Assembly (NCBI RefSeq): GCF_002836975.1
Contig: NZ_NIJK01000036.1
Coordinates: 1 to 64,000 of the forward strand
From: Shewanella indica
Lineage (GTDB): Bacteria; Pseudomonadota; Gammaproteobacteria; Enterobacterales; Shewanellaceae
DNA: 64,000 bases
Direction of reading: 5' to 3'
Below, piece by piece: positions 9,484 through 17,927 of the stretch. The notes beneath the pieces were generated by a model. That model was not told the DNA's origin, did not search any database, and was given only the letters and a program-made list of their open reading frames with translations. Numbering within the stretch: position 1 is the stretch's first letter; the number at the start of each line of letters is the position of its first letter. A program made the position numbers and the translations under genes.

Positions 9484-10940
9484 TACTTACCTCTCAATTT
9501 TGGATGTTTGCCAGTGAAATAACCCTGTGGGTCGATGTCGTCAAAGCCGTGCTCAACCAGCGCTTTCCAGTCGAGCGCTTTGACTTTGGATTCAGGGTTT
9601 GCCAGTTGCAGTGTCGCTCGGGTCAGTTCGTCAGAAACTTCCTGCTGACCTTTGCCTGTGTAGGGGACTTGTGATTCTAAGGACTTGTGATGCATACAAC
9701 GTCGAATCACCAACGGGTTTAACCCTGAGCGTTCTAATCGTCTACCGTAGTTGTGTCGATGCCCATGCGGATCTAAGCCCTCTGCCTTGCTCGGTTCTAA
9801 ACCAATGCGCTTCAAGCCATTTGCATAGTTATCATGAAAAGCATTGATGGTGTAAGGGTTGCCTAACGCGCTGTGATGAAAAGAAATAAACGCATAAGGG
9901 TGGTGACAGTCGATGCTGGCGCGGTACTTTTGATAGTTTTTCCAAAGTGACATAAACACTTTGCCGTAGTCGGTTGGGAACCACTGAACCTGTATGTAGT
10001 TATCTTTATGGTCAACCACACGGTTTTTCCAACCGAGATGCGCGGTGCCTTTCATGCGCTGTCGAGGGATACGCGCATACTTTTCTTTTAAGTACGTCTC
10101 TCTATTTTGATTTTTAGAACGAACTTCAGGGTCATTTGGCGCTTTGCCATCGACTTCATTGTAAATTCGAACGATTGCACTATATGGGTTATTGGGATCT
10201 TCAAATACATCTGTCACCCAAAGGGTTAAAGCCTCGCTTTCGCGTAGTCCGCCACCGTGCATGAGTAGGAGTATTAATTTGTCCCTGAGTGCTACTCGTG
10301 GATCGCTTGCGCCACCAATACCGTTCTTATAAAAATCTTCCCAATGCCTTTCAGGAAAGGCGATAGCATCATCTTCGGTTTTGGTGAGTGGTGTGCGCCC
10401 CTTAATAGTTCGCGCCTTACGGATGGTTTTATTGACGGTCTTATCTTCAATATGACCAAGGAAGTCATTTTGGTTTTTTCGATACCATGCAGCGTAGTTC
10501 AATCGCTGCTCATGCGGGGTGGCATCACGCAAGGGATTCATTAACACAGTGCCTTGCTTATTTGCCAACCAATCGGTGAATGCCGTCAATCGATGAATAT
10601 GCTTATTCACGTTACTGGTTGAGCTTGGCACCCAATATAAACCAGAGGGGTCAAGTCCATCTTCACCAATCGTTCCTGTATACAACCGCTTAGAAAAGGT
10701 CTGAAAGAGCAACTTCGGATCGTCAAACAATCCTCTATTTGCTTCCATATAATCCAGCAACAAGGACACCGCTTGAAGAAATCCATTCATGACGGAGTTA
10801 CTCACCCCGTCCGCCTCTAACTTGAGTAGGTAGTCCGTGACCGTACCTAACTCTCCTTGCTCAGTTAGCAAGATAGGCAGTTGGCTTTTGATGCCCGTAT
10901 TGTCCTCTACAATCGTCGCTCTGACTTTTACTGATGACAA
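9483..10940 (-). CDS. gmtY: Gamma-mobile-trio tyrosine recombinase GmtY
   Basis: 485 residues and first gene of the mobility operon. The catalytic set of tyrosine recombinases is visible in order: Arg233 in GGGLRESEAL, His392/Arg395 in DPHGHRHNYGRR, histidines 417-418 in MHHKSLES and Tyr427 in QVPYTGKG. The N-terminal 130 residues fit a core-binding SAM-like domain (VNKHIHRLTAFTDWLANK). It should cut and join the ends of the island. The gene is the island gene nearest proA, starting about 180 bases from the proA stop, so the insertion junction should lie in 10941-11121. Confidence 0.88.
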   Translation of the reverse strand: MSSVKVRATIVEDNTGIKSQLPILLTEQGELGTVTDYLLKLEADGVSNSVMNGFLQAVSLLLDYMEANRGLFDDPKLLFQTFSKRLYTGTIGEDGLDPSGLYWVPSSTSNVNKHIHRLTAFTDWLANKQGTVLMNPLRDATPHEQRLNYAAWYRKNQNDFLGHIEDKTVNKTIRKARTIKGRTPLTKTEDDAIAFPERHWEDFYKNGIGGASDPRVALRDKLILLLMHGGGLRESEALTLWVTDVFEDPNNPYSAIVRIYNEVDGKAPNDPEVRSKNQNRETYLKEKYARIPRQRMKGTAHLGWKNRVVDHKDNYIQVQWFPTDYGKVFMSLWKNYQKYRASIDCHHPYAFISFHHSALGNPYTINAFHDNYANGLKRIGLEPSKAEGLDPHGHRHNYGRRLERSGLNPLVIRRCMHHKSLESQVPYTGKGQQEVSDELTRATLQLANPESKVKALDWKALVEHGFDDIDPQGYFTGKHPKLRGK

Positions 10941-11009
10941 ATTATGCTTTCCCTATACATGTCGTACACACTATTGACTATATACCTATAATGTTGATTG
11001 TGCAATAAA

Positions 11010-11029
11010 AAGGCAGATTTCTCTGCCTT
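11010..11029 (-). terminator. Terminator-like hairpin between proA and gmtY
   Basis: An eight-base-pair stem, AAGGCAGA / TCTGCCTT, with a four-base loop. On the minus strand it is followed by TTTTT, so it would end transcription coming from proBA before the island. Confidence 0.75.
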
Positions 11030-11060
11030 AATACACAATATACACCCTTTAAGTTACTAT

Positions 11061-11088
11061 ATATAACAACTGCGGGGCTTTGTTATAT
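11061..11088. repeat. 9-bp inverted repeat at the island/proA junction
   Basis: ATATAACAA (11061-11069) and TTGTTATAT (11080-11088) form a perfect inverted repeat with ten bases between. It lies within the short gap between proA and gmtY where the island end must be, so it is a candidate recombinase site. Nothing in the window shows the other end, so this is only positional inference. Confidence 0.4.
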
Positions 11089-11121
11089 GTGGCTCTGAAT
11101 ACCTTTTACAAGAAGTAAACA

Positions 11122-12381
11122 CTAACTTCTGGCGGTGTAATCACCGACACCCAACCACTTGTAGGTGGTCAGTGCTTCCAGCCCCATGGGGCCTCTGGCA
11201 TGCAGTTTCTGAGTACTGACAGCCACCTCGGCGCCCAGGCCAAACTGGCCGCCATCGGTGAAACGGGTGCTGGCATTGAGATAAACCGCCGCCGAATTCA
11301 CCTGGTTCATAAACTCGGTAGCGGCGATGATATCATCCGTGAGGATAGCCTCAGAGTGACCGCTGGAATAACGGCGAATATGGCCTATGGCCTGCTGGAT
11401 ATCATCGACCACCCGGATCCCCAGATTGAGGGATAACCACTCGGTAGCAAAGCTATCCTCACTGGCGGCGGCCACTTGCTCAGCCCCAAGAATCGCTACA
11501 GTCTCAGGGCAGCCTACCAGCTTAACTCCGACATCGACTAAGGCCTTGGCCACCTTGGGCAATGCCTCCTTGGCTATCTGCTTGTGCACCAACAGAGTAT
11601 CGAGAGCGTTACATACGGTTGGCCGCTGCACCTTGGCATTGAGGATGACAGGAATGCCCTTCTCCAGATCGGCCGCCTTATCCAGATAGAGATGGCAGAT
11701 GCCGATACCGCCGAGAATAACCGGGATAGTTGCCTGCTCGGCGCAGAGCCGCTGCAGCTTGTCGCCGCCGCGGGGCACTATCATATCCACATATTGATCC
11801 AGCTTGAGCAGGCCGGTAACCAGGGTACGATCCGGGTTATCTATAAGCTGCACCGCATCTTCCGGCAAGCCACTGGCTTTAACGCCCTGGCGAATCGCCT
11901 TGGCCAGCGCCAGGTTGGATTTCAGGGTTTCCTTGCCGCCACGGAGGATCACCGCATTACCGGTTTTAAGGGCCAGCACGGCGATATCCACAGTCACATT
12001 GGGCCTGGCCTCATAGATAACGCCTATCACCCCCAGTGGCACGGCGCGGCGACACAGGCGCAAGCCGTTATCCAACACCCGGCTGTCATACTCGCGGCCA
12101 ATGGGGTCGGCAAGGGCAATCACATTGTCGATATCGGCTATCACTCCGGCCAAGCGCGACTTATCCAGCAGCAGCCTGTCTATCATGGCCGCGTTGAGAC
12201 CGGCCTCTTTGGCCGCGGCGACATCCAGCTCATTGGCCGCGAGAATAGCCGCTTCATCGGCCTTGAGAGCGGTAACGATATTGTGCAGCAATTGCTGCTT
12301 GGCGGTGCCGGAAAGATTGGCCAGGGCAAAGCTGGCTTCCTTGGCCTTTTGCCCCAGTTGTTGCAGATATTCAGCTGTCAT
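11122..12381 (-). CDS. proA: Gamma-glutamyl phosphate reductase ProA
   Basis: 419 residues, full family length. It reduces L-glutamyl 5-phosphate to glutamate-5-semialdehyde with NADPH in cytoplasmic proline synthesis. The aldehyde-dehydrogenase-like fold shows [24 protein letters not shown], and the catalytic-cysteine region [13 protein letters not shown]. The start codon overlaps the proB stop (ATGA at 12378-12381), so the two enzymes are translationally coupled. This suits the labile acyl phosphate passed between them. The mobile island begins directly downstream but leaves the coding region intact. Confidence 0.97.
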   Translation of the reverse strand: MTAEYLQQLGQKAKEASFALANLSGTAKQQLLHNIVTALKADEAAILAANELDVAAAKEAGLNAAMIDRLLLDKSRLAGVIADIDNVIALADPIGREYDSRVLDNGLRLCRRAVPLGVIGVIYEARPNVTVDIAVLALKTGNAVILRGGKETLKSNLALAKAIRQGVKASGLPEDAVQLIDNPDRTLVTGLLKLDQYVDMIVPRGGDKLQRLCAEQATIPVILGGIGICHLYLDKAADLEKGIPVILNAKVQRPTVCNALDTLLVHKQIAKEALPKVAKALVDVGVKLVGCPETVAILGAEQVAAASEDSFATEWLSLNLGIRVVDDIQQAIGHIRRYSSGHSEAILTDDIIAATEFMNQVNSAAVYLNASTRFTDGGQFGLGAEVAVSTQKLHARGPMGLEALTTYKWLGVGDYTARS

Positions 12382-13496
12382 AAAACCACCATGTCGTTGC
12401 GGTGCACTATTGCATCACCATAGTCATAGCCGAGCAAGGATTCAATGTTATCTGAATGCTGGCCCGCGATACGTTTGAGGGCCACGGCGCTGTAGCGACA
12501 GATCCCCCGCGCCAGTTTACGGCCCTTGGGATCCAATAGTTGCACCGTGGCGCCACGTTCAAACTCGCCCTCGACAGCAATAATCCCCTTGGACAGCAGA
12601 CTGCGGCCCTTTTCGGTTACCGCCCGCACCGCGCCTTCATCCAAAGTCAGTTTCCCCTTGGCCTTGGGTCCGGCAAGGATCCACTGTTTGCGGCTCTCCA
12701 GCGGGGTTTCGATGGCGCAGAAGTGAGTCCCCACTGACTCGCCGGCAACGATTTTTTCTATGGCGTCCGGATGATGGCCCGAGGCGATAACCACCTCGAT
12801 ACCGGCGCGGCGAGCTATGTCGGCCGCCTCCAGCTTGGTAGCCATGCCGCCGGTACCCAAACCGGAAACCGAGCCGCCGGCCAGTTGCCGCAGGCTGTCA
12901 TCGATATTGACCACTTCGCTGATCAGATGAGCATTGGGATTATGGCGCGGATCGGCATCGAACAAGCCTTTTTGGTCTGTCAGCAGGATCAGCAAGTCGG
13001 CATCGCACAAAAGCGCTGCGCGGGCAGACAGGTTGTCGTTGTCCCCTACCTTGATCTCATTGGTGGCAACGGCGTCGTTTTCATTGATGATGGGGATAAT
13101 ATTCTGTTTCAGCAGCGCATTCAGGGTATCTCTGGCGTTGAGATAGCGCTCGCGATCGTGCAGATCCGCCCGGGTCAGCAGCAACTGCCCCACGTGCAGA
13201 CCATAAATACTGAACAACTGAGCCCAGGCCAGGATCAACTGGCTCTGGCCCACGGCCGCGAGCAACTGTTTGTTGGCCATAGTATCCGGCAACTCCGGAT
13301 ACATCAGGTGCTCGCGCCCGGCGGCAATGGCGCCGGAAGTACACAAAACCACTTCGATACCGGCGCGCATTAAGGTCGCCATCTGCCTGGCCAGCTCGAC
13401 CATATGGGCCTTGTCCAGGCGCTTGCTGCCGGAGGTAAGCACACTGGTACCCAGTTTTACCACTACCCGGCGGTAGCGTGTGTCACTCAAGTTCAT
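12378..13496 (-). CDS. proB: Glutamate 5-kinase ProB
   Basis: Phosphorylates glutamate, the first and normally proline-inhibited step of proline synthesis. An amino-acid kinase domain fills residues 1-255 ([12 protein letters not shown] near the start, [23 protein letters not shown]). A PUA domain follows (about 275-360, [15 protein letters not shown]). The frame also begins GTG ATG; I take the ATG at 13494-13496, though the GTG one codon earlier is possible. No strong Shine-Dalgarno is visible for either. It is first gene of the proBA operon. Confidence 0.96.
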   Translation of the reverse strand: MNLSDTRYRRVVVKLGTSVLTSGSKRLDKAHMVELARQMATLMRAGIEVVLCTSGAIAAGREHLMYPELPDTMANKQLLAAVGQSQLILAWAQLFSIYGLHVGQLLLTRADLHDRERYLNARDTLNALLKQNIIPIINENDAVATNEIKVGDNDNLSARAALLCDADLLILLTDQKGLFDADPRHNPNAHLISEVVNIDDSLRQLAGGSVSGLGTGGMATKLEAADIARRAGIEVVIASGHHPDAIEKIVAGESVGTHFCAIETPLESRKQWILAGPKAKGKLTLDEGAVRAVTEKGRSLLSKGIIAVEGEFERGATVQLLDPKGRKLARGICRYSAVALKRIAGQHSDNIESLLGYDYGDAIVHRNDMVVL

Positions 13497-13616
13497 CACT
13501 TGTATTTACTTAAAAAAGTCGGGGATAAATCTTATACCCAATCCGTCGCCGGATTCCTAGCGGCAGTCGGCATTCAAGCGGACAAAATCGTTATTTATTG
13601 CGATATCTCATACAAA

Positions 13617-13641
13617 AAGGGCCATACAAAGTATGACCCTT
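13617..13641 (-). terminator. Terminator of the purine permease gene
   Basis: On the minus strand the stem AAGGGTCATAC / GTATGGCCCTT (one mismatch) is followed by TTTTTG, about 40 bases after the permease stop. Confidence 0.8.
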
Positions 13642-13681
13642 AATAAATGCAGTTTATAAAGCAGATGCTCGCGCTTTAGCC

Positions 13682-14974
13682 TTAACCGCCGTAGGCAAAC
13701 TTGAGAATAAACAGCAGCGCCAGTGCCACCACCCCGGCATTGAGATCGCGAAAACGGCCGCAGAGAAGTTTAATCGCCGCAAAGGCGATAAAGCCAAAGG
13801 CGATCCCCGTGGCTATTGAGAAGGTCAATGGCATCAGCAGGCAGACCACCACCACAGGGGCGGCTTCGGTCAAATCTTCCCACTCCACATGCACCAGGCC
13901 AGACATCATCAGAATCGCCACATAAAAGAGGGTGCCCGCGGTTGCATAAGCCGGCACCATACCGGCCAGCGGCGAGATAAAGAGTGAAGCCAAAAACAGC
14001 AGCCCGACCACGACGGCGGTCAAGCCGGTACGGCCACCGGCGCTGACGCCTGAGGTACTCTCGACATAACTTGTGGTGGTCGAAGTACCCAGCATGGCCC
14101 CGGCAATAGTGGCAGCGCTGTCGGCGGTCAGGGCGCGATTGAGTCTTGGCAGGCGGCCCTTATCATCCAGGAAACCACCACGCTGCGCCACGGCCACCAA
14201 GGTGCCAGAGGTATCGAACAAATCCACAAATAAAAAGGCGAACACTACGGAAATCATGCTGATCTCCAGCATGCCGGAGAGATCCATCTTCATAAAGGTA
14301 GGCGCAATGGAGGGCGGCATGGATACCAGGCCACTATATTGCACATCACCAAAGGCCAGCCCTAGCAGAGTGATGGCCAGAATGCTGAGGATCACCGCCG
14401 CCTTATATCCACGCTGAACAAAAGCGATGATCAAGAAGAACCCCAATACCGACATCAGTGCCGGAAATGCGGTGATATCCCCCATACTTACCAGAGTCGC
14501 CGGATTGGCAACCACAATACCGGCACTCTTGAGGCCAATGAGCGCCAAAAACAAGCCGATACCTGCGGCAATACCGAGGCGCAGCGACATAGGAATAGAG
14601 TTGACCACCCATTCCCGAATTCGTACCAGGGAGAGGATCATAAAGCAGATCCCGGAGAGGAATACGGCGCCAAGCGCGGTTTCCCAGCTGTAACCCATTT
14701 CACCCACAACTGTATAGGTAAAAAAGGCGTTGAGACCCATTCCCGGCGCCAGGGCGATGGGATAGTTGGCCAAAAGCCCCATGACCAGACAACCTATCGC
14801 CGCCGCGATACAGGTCGCCACAAAGACTGCGCCCTGATCCATACCGGCATCAGCCAGCATTGAGGGGTTAACGAAGATGATGTAAGCCATGGTCAGAAAG
14901 GTGGTTAGACCCGCCACAGCTTCCTGCTTCAGAGAGGTTTTGTTTTGTTTTAACTTGAACAGTTTTTCCAACAT
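13682..14974 (-). CDS. NCS2/AzgA-type guanine/hypoxanthine (or adenine) permease
   Basis: 430 residues with about 12 hydrophobic segments. It belongs to the AzgA branch of nucleobase:cation symporters, recognisable from the N-terminal GLTTFLTMAYIIFVNPSML, then LAPGMGLNAFFTY, and the conserved LFVDLFDTSGTL and GTSTTTSYVESTSGV. The protein imports purine bases across the inner membrane. The exact base cannot be read from sequence; E. coli GhxP, GhxQ and AdeP are the closest types I know. It is monocistronic with its own terminator. I looked for a purine riboswitch upstream and saw none. Confidence 0.9.
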   Translation of the reverse strand: MLEKLFKLKQNKTSLKQEAVAGLTTFLTMAYIIFVNPSMLADAGMDQGAVFVATCIAAAIGCLVMGLLANYPIALAPGMGLNAFFTYTVVGEMGYSWETALGAVFLSGICFMILSLVRIREWVVNSIPMSLRLGIAAGIGLFLALIGLKSAGIVVANPATLVSMGDITAFPALMSVLGFFLIIAFVQRGYKAAVILSILAITLLGLAFGDVQYSGLVSMPPSIAPTFMKMDLSGMLEISMISVVFAFLFVDLFDTSGTLVAVAQRGGFLDDKGRLPRLNRALTADSAATIAGAMLGTSTTTSYVESTSGVSAGGRTGLTAVVVGLLFLASLFISPLAGMVPAYATAGTLFYVAILMMSGLVHVEWEDLTEAAPVVVVCLLMPLTFSIATGIAFGFIAFAAIKLLCGRFRDLNAGVVALALLFILKFAYGG

Positions 14975-15151
14975 GGAACCAGGTTCCTTGAATTTGAGTG
15001 TAGGGAGGTTTGTGACACTTCTTTAACGAGGTCATCGGCGGCAGATTATAGGGAGTTTGCGCTGATCAGACCAGCACCAGAGTACTTAGTCGGCCTGTGG
15101 TATCCATTAATTGCCCACCAGCTCACAATTTATTCACATTTTGCTGCGAAC
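14975..15151. other. Intergenic region upstream of the purine permease
   Basis: Promoter region of the permease on the minus strand. No gene, riboswitch or convincing operator was seen. Plus-strand frames here are short and lack ribosome sites. Confidence 0.5.
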
Positions 15152-15178
15152 AAAAAAAAGCCTGCTCAAAGAGCAGGC
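15152..15178 (-). terminator. Terminator of the small gene at 15335-15436
   Basis: The stem GCCTGCTC / GAGCAGGC (15160-15178) has a three-base loop and is followed on the minus strand by eight T residues. It is a strong Rho-independent terminator, with no other minus-strand gene between it and the small gene. Confidence 0.85.
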
Positions 15179-15334
15179 CAAGACATGTATCAAGCACCCA
15201 AAAGGGAAAGAGTCTACCGCGCTAGCGGGTAACACCTGGCAACAGAAGCAAAACCTCTATTGCAACTTGAGTCTAAATACACCACAAAGTGGTGAACAAA
15301 GGTTGATGGATGATGGAACTACTTAAAGGGGTAG

Positions 15335-15436
15335 TCAGCCCTTAAAACTCATGGCGAACATGCCGCCGCGCAAAACCTGACAATCAAACCAGGTGTTGCT
15401 CCAATAAACTAGGTTGTTTTTGCCTGTGTAAGACAT
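15335..15436 (-). CDS. Putative 33-residue small protein
   Basis: ATG at 15434-15436, preceded by AGGAG at eight bases' distance; TGA at 15335-15337. The product begins MSYTGKNNLVYWSNTWFDCQ and ends GGMFAMSFKG: aromatic-rich, three tryptophan/tyrosine clusters, one cysteine. No known family was recognised. Support comes from context: a consensus promoter about 170 bases upstream, a palindrome over the -35 region and a strong terminator about 160 bases downstream, so the unit is complete. It may be a true microprotein or a leader peptide in a regulatory RNA. Conservation across related genomes would decide. Confidence 0.5.
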   Translation of the reverse strand: MSYTGKNNLVYWSNTWFDCQVLRGGMFAMSFKG

Positions 15437-15603
15437 AGCCGATACTCCTAACAAAGTTGTGAAATAAATACTCTAGTGAAGCTTGGCTCGGTTCCCTGGA
15501 ACTAGAGGTTCTCATATCCGTGGAGACAACTTGTCACTCATTTCCCTGGAGATAGTTATCCATCCTGGATTGACTAGAGGTGGAAGGCGCTTGCCTAACC
15601 AAC
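15437..15603 (-). promoter_or_regulatory. Long structured leader of the small gene
   Basis: About 165 bases between the predicted start of transcription and the small ORF. It contains the repeated string CCTCTAGT and two copies of TCCAGGGAA, which allow alternative pairings. It does not match any riboswitch class I know. Confidence 0.35.
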
Positions 15604-15610
15604 GAGAGCT

Positions 15611-15638
15611 ATTATAGCCATTTGTAATTTTATTACAA
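15611..15638 (-). promoter_or_regulatory. Promoter with palindromic operator TTGTAAT-N3-ATTACAA
   Basis: On the minus strand TTGTAA (15633-15638), 16 bases, then TATAAT (15611-15616). A perfect seven-base palindrome (15622-15638) covers the -35 box and spacer, which fits a repressor site. The regulator is unknown; it resembles but does not equal a TyrR box. Confidence 0.6.
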
Positions 15639-15639
15639 G

Positions 15640-16180
15640 TATCAAGGCTAAAAATTTAAAACGCGCCTAAAAATGTAAGCCAATTACATAAACGTTACAC
15701 AAGATTTACCCATGGCACTTAATGATACACTTCGAAACACAATGAAGAAAAAATATTACCACTTGATTTTAAAGAAATAATAGCAAAACAAACCAAACCA
15801 ACCTCATCCAGATTAAGTAAAATCTAACGCTGTAATTGACTGTCAGTCAGCGCCCAAATGTTAGTCTCCCAACGGAGGTAAAAGCGTGATCTCAAAGAGG
15901 TAAGACCAGTTAAAGTGAATTAGATCACCCGGTTACAGGATTGGCTAAAAATCCGTCTGAAAGTTTTCTGTTGTTTTCAGGGTTCGTAGTGGATGACGAT
16001 TCAAACAGCTTCAAATCAGCTCTGACCCAACCGCTTGCAGTGGAAAACTTAGACAAGATAGCGCCTAGCAAATATCGGGGCTAGGTAATGCCAATATAGC
16101 GGTCGCCAAATGAACAAAAGCCAACGGACAGAGTACAGGGATAACCCGGCCGACGACATCGACCGGGAGGCGTTGAGGGC
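15640..16180. other. Intergenic region without recognised gene
   Basis: About 540 bases between the small-gene promoter and the M17 peptidase stop. No frame of useful length with a ribosome site was seen. A wobble-containing GC hairpin at about 16147-16169 may end the peptidase transcript on the minus strand. Confidence 0.4.
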
Positions 16181-17716
16181 TTACTCAGTCATATAGGCAA
16201 ACAACCCAAGCAGCGGCGCCGCCGTAGGTTTGCCATAGAGGGGATCACCTTCTGTGGCACTGCCGGCAATATCCAGATGACTATAGGCCATAGGCTGAGC
16301 GTCTTTTACCCCGTGTTGTGCCAATCCGGAAGCCTTTAGCAGGAAGGCCGCCGGATACTGGTGCCCTCTGGCGGTAACCGATGAGGGCGCATTATTGGAA
16401 GAAAGTAGCTCTGAGGCACCGGAAACATCACGCACCTTGGCAAAATCTTCCTTACGCAAACGGGACAGCTCCAGCCCCTCACCGTAACGCTCGGCGCTGG
16501 CTTGCAACCGCTTGGGCAATGCCTGTTGCTCGGCAACGGCGTTGGCTACTATCGCGCTGTAAGATCCATAGGCTCGCACCACATGGCCGGTCAGGGTTGC
16601 CACAGAGAACAGCTCGGGCGCCGCACTGCCCTGCGCCTTTAAACGCAGATGGGACAGCAAGTCGGCCAGCACCAAGCGCCCTTCGGCATCGGTATTGCCG
16701 ATCCTGACCCTGACACCCGAATGGGCTGTGATGATTTCGTCCGTAACAAAGGCTTCGCTGCCTATACTGTTGCGTACCAGCCCCAGTTCAGCCACCACGC
16801 GAATGCCTTTGGGCTTGAGTAATGACAAGGTCTTCATCAAACCGGCCACGGCAGCCGCGCCGCCCTTGTCACGGCTCATACCGGCCATGGCGCCGGCCAC
16901 TTTCAGATCGGCGCCGCCTGTGTCATACACCACGCCCTTACCGGCAAAGAAATAACTGTGCTGGATGTCACCTTCGCCGCGGTACTCCAATTTAACGACT
17001 CTGGGCTGATGTCTGGCCACGGCAAAAGAGGCTCGCGCCACGGCACTCAGCAAGGGATAGTCCCGCTCCAGAATGTCTCTGTCTTCCACGACCTGCAGCG
17101 ACAGCCCTGAATCTTTAAAGGTGTTGAGGCAGTAATCAGCAAAGGCAGGGGCGCCCATGCGCTCGGGCTCAGTGCCGCAAAGATCTCTGGCAAGGTTGCG
17201 GCCGGCTTCAATGGCATTGAGCATGTCGGCATCGGCGCCGTTCAGCACCCCTATGGCTTCTATGGCTTCTATGCTGTCAAGGGCGGTGCCCGCTTCCCGG
17301 GCTTCCAATGGTTGCCATAGCTCCTGCGCCATTGCCAACGCCGCAACCAGATCGGCCTTGGCGTATTCATCGCCCAAGGATACAGGCTTATCGACCCACA
17401 GCAGCGGCCTTTTAGCTCCTGCGTCTCGGGCGATGGCGATACCTGCCCTGGCAGCATTGGCAAAGGCGCGCACATCGTCATAATCGCCAAGCGGCGCGAC
17501 CGGGGCGATAATCAAGCGGCCACCGGCAAGCCCGGGAGCAAACAACAGGGTCGGGCTCTTGCCCACCCGTTTGTCGACTTGAGCTCCGTGGGAGGCCAGT
17601 ATCGCCACCTCTTCGATTGGACACGCCGTCACATCGGCGCTGACCACCAGCAATGCATCCCAGCCTGCCTCACTGAAAATTGCATCCTGGTCAGTAACAT
17701 CAATAAATTCAACCAT
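16181..17716 (-). CDS. M17 leucyl aminopeptidase family protein
   Basis: 511 residues. The family signature NTDAEGRLVLADLL is intact. The metal-binding lysine/aspartate region reads GKGVVYDTGGADLK, where PepA usually has FDSGG. The second site reads MSRDKGGAA instead of the usual DMSGAA, so the protein belongs to a divergent M17 branch rather than classical PepA. It should remove N-terminal residues from peptides in the cytoplasm using two metal ions. It is divergent from the dipeptidase gene pepD, so two peptide-degrading enzymes share a 210-base promoter region. Confidence 0.88.
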   Translation of the reverse strand: MVEFIDVTDQDAIFSEAGWDALLVVSADVTACPIEEVAILASHGAQVDKRVGKSPTLLFAPGLAGGRLIIAPVAPLGDYDDVRAFANAARAGIAIARDAGAKRPLLWVDKPVSLGDEYAKADLVAALAMAQELWQPLEAREAGTALDSIEAIEAIGVLNGADADMLNAIEAGRNLARDLCGTEPERMGAPAFADYCLNTFKDSGLSLQVVEDRDILERDYPLLSAVARASFAVARHQPRVVKLEYRGEGDIQHSYFFAGKGVVYDTGGADLKVAGAMAGMSRDKGGAAAVAGLMKTLSLLKPKGIRVVAELGLVRNSIGSEAFVTDEIITAHSGVRVRIGNTDAEGRLVLADLLSHLRLKAQGSAAPELFSVATLTGHVVRAYGSYSAIVANAVAEQQALPKRLQASAERYGEGLELSRLRKEDFAKVRDVSGASELLSSNNAPSSVTARGHQYPAAFLLKASGLAQHGVKDAQPMAYSHLDIAGSATEGDPLYGKPTAAPLLGLFAYMTE

Positions 17717-17927
17717 GACCCATCCTAATTATTTTTTATTGGCGCCCAGCATTATTCCCTTTCCGGCGCCGGATTACCATTATCTGGCTGGCAAGTTTCG
17801 CTGCCACAAATAAACAATTGTCCCAACTGGGTTCTGCGCCCTTAGGCCGCTGTGTGATAGACTGGTGACAACTCGCGCTTGGCCCGTTCCAAGCCCGCCA
17901 ACCAGACGAAAAGATCAGGAGTTTGCT

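Noticed and set aside
1..10940. Prophage
   Set aside because: No capsid, tail, portal, terminase or lysis genes are present; only recombinases, a helicase and cargo.
11584..12423. A 279-codon plus-strand frame opposite proA
   Set aside because: It is the antisense shadow of proA and the proA/proB junction, with no ribosome site and no recognisable motif.
14975..15060. Purine riboswitch before the purine permease
   Set aside because: No paired loops of the purine-riboswitch type could be found upstream of the start.
15437..15603. Known riboswitch class in the small-gene leader
   Set aside because: I compared from memory with cobalamin, glycine, cyclic-di-GMP and Mn classes; none of the fixed core sequences occurs.
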